DNA of 7,598 nt from the NCBI GenBank assembly GCA_013298265.1, contig JAAFHE010000158.1, positions 1-7,598 on the forward strand, in the 5' to 3' direction. The translations under genes and the position numbers were made by a program. The stretch comes from Lysobacterales bacterium (GTDB lineage: Bacteria > Pseudomonadota > Gammaproteobacteria > Xanthomonadales > Rhodanobacteraceae). The notes beneath the pieces were generated by a model. It searched no databases. It was not told the origin of the DNA and worked only from the letters and a program-made list of their open reading frames with translations. Position 1 is the first letter of the stretch. Every line of letters starts with the position of its first letter. Below are positions 6,878-7,598 of the stretch, piece after piece.

Positions 6878-7597
6878 TCACAGCGCATCGGCGGACGCAA
6901 TGATGTGGCTATGGAAACGATCTTCCGGCTGATCCACCTGGACCACTTCCAGGTTGTAGCCACGCGTCATGCGCCGCAGCAGTCGCGGCAGCAGGCCGGC
7001 ACGGCGCTCCGTGTCGCTTTCCACGACATACGTATGCCGGTATCCCAAGCGCTGCAGCGTGCCGAGAATCGCCACGCTGCCGTCAGGCCCCTGGGCGCCG
7101 CCACTCTCGAACAGCACCAGCGGCTGGTCGTTTCGCAGCGTGTGCTCGAGTCCGCGCAGGGCCGCGTGTTCGTGCCCCTCGACATCGAGCTTGATGAGCC
7201 GGATCGGCGGCAGGTCAGCCACCTGTGCCAGTGCGTCGTCGCCGCGCAAAAGCCGGATCGGGAAGGACTGTGTGGCGCCGGCCTGTGCGGATTGGCCAAG
7301 GCTGGAGCCGCCGAGGTTTCCCTGCAGATTGGCATGTAGCAGCGCCTGACCGTCGTGATCACTCAGTGCCTGCGCTACCAGCATGACGTTCGGCAGCCGG
7401 TTCATCAGGACGTTGGCCTCGAACAGCCGCACGCAGACCGGATTGGGTTCGAACGCAACGACCTGCTGGAAAAAGCGCGAGAACCACATGCTGTGATTGC
7501 CGATATTGGCCCCGACATCGAGCGCCGTGCCGGTGCGGAAGGATTCCAGCCGGGCAGCAAACGTGTTTTCGAAAAGACAGCGCAGGGCCAGGTCGTC
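6878..7597 (-). CDS. FkbM family methyltransferase (first copy, N-terminus outside window)
   Basis: 239 residues are visible before the TGA at 6878; the frame is open to the right edge, so the true start lies beyond it. By alignment to its paralogue at 3646-4545 about 56 N-terminal residues are missing. An internal ATG at 7489 is not the start, because the cofactor motif lies upstream of it. Visible motifs, numbered from the window edge, are ALDVGANIGNH (25-35, S-adenosylmethionine-binding motif I), AFEPNP (48-53), a LFEAN block shortly after, and KLDVEGHE (136-143), followed by the QPLVLFES block. The C-terminal extension ends PEDRFHSHIIAS and matches that of the paralogue. The likely role is O-methylation of a hydroxyl on a sugar of the repeat unit, probably a different position or sugar from its paralogue; this is inference. 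The flippase gene follows after about 40 bases. The first gene in view need not be the first of the operon. Confidence 0.9.
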   Translation of the reverse strand, partial: DDLALRCLFENTFAARLESFRTGTALDVGANIGNHSMWFSRFFQQVVAFEPNPVCVRLFEANVLMNRLPNVMLVAQALSDHDGQALLHANLQGNLGGSSLGQSAQAGATQSFPIRLLRGDDALAQVADLPPIRLIKLDVEGHEHAALRGLEHTLRNDQPLVLFESGGAQGPDGSVAILGTLQRLGYRHTYVVESDTERRAGLLPRLLRRMTRGYNLEVVQVDQPEDRFHSHIIASADAL

Positions 7598-7598
7598 A

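Overview
The window is part of a cell-surface polysaccharide (O-antigen, capsule or exopolysaccharide) biosynthesis locus from a high-GC bacterium, probably a proteobacterium. The GC-rich sequence, the frequent GTG starts, the tightly overlapping genes and the flippase/FkbM/GT4 gene content support this. I cannot name a genus from the sequence.

All eight genes lie on the minus strand, so transcription runs from position 7598 down to 1. In that order they are: an FkbM-type methyltransferase whose start is outside the window (6878-7597); a flippase-like polysaccharide translocase (5360-6838); a family 2 glycosyltransferase (4542-5363); a second FkbM-type methyltransferase paralogous to the first (3646-4545); three GT-B, GT4-like glycosyltransferases (2573-3658, 1488-2576, 293-1504); and the first 98 codons of a membrane protein of uncertain function that runs off the left edge (1-296). 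There is essentially no intergenic DNA. Four of the seven junctions are 4-base NTGA start/stop overlaps, two are longer overlaps and one is a gap of about 40 bases. No promoter, terminator, RNA gene, CRISPR array or mobile element was seen, so this looks like the interior of one long operon.

As a working model, the four glycosyltransferases add sugars one by one to a polyprenyl-pyrophosphate-linked unit at the cytoplasmic face. The two FkbM enzymes would O-methylate sugars of that unit, the translocase would flip it across the inner membrane, and a polymerase would then join the units. The partial membrane protein at the left edge is the only candidate here for that last role, and only weakly. 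The initiating sugar-phosphate transferase, chain-length regulator and nucleotide-sugar synthesis genes are not in the window.

I did not find an obviously new kind of system. The points most worth a second look are the duplicated FkbM enzymes with a shared C-terminal extension, an out-of-frame 8-base tandem repeat inside a glycosyltransferase gene, and a seven-G tract that spans the flippase 3' end and the ribosome binding site of the next gene.
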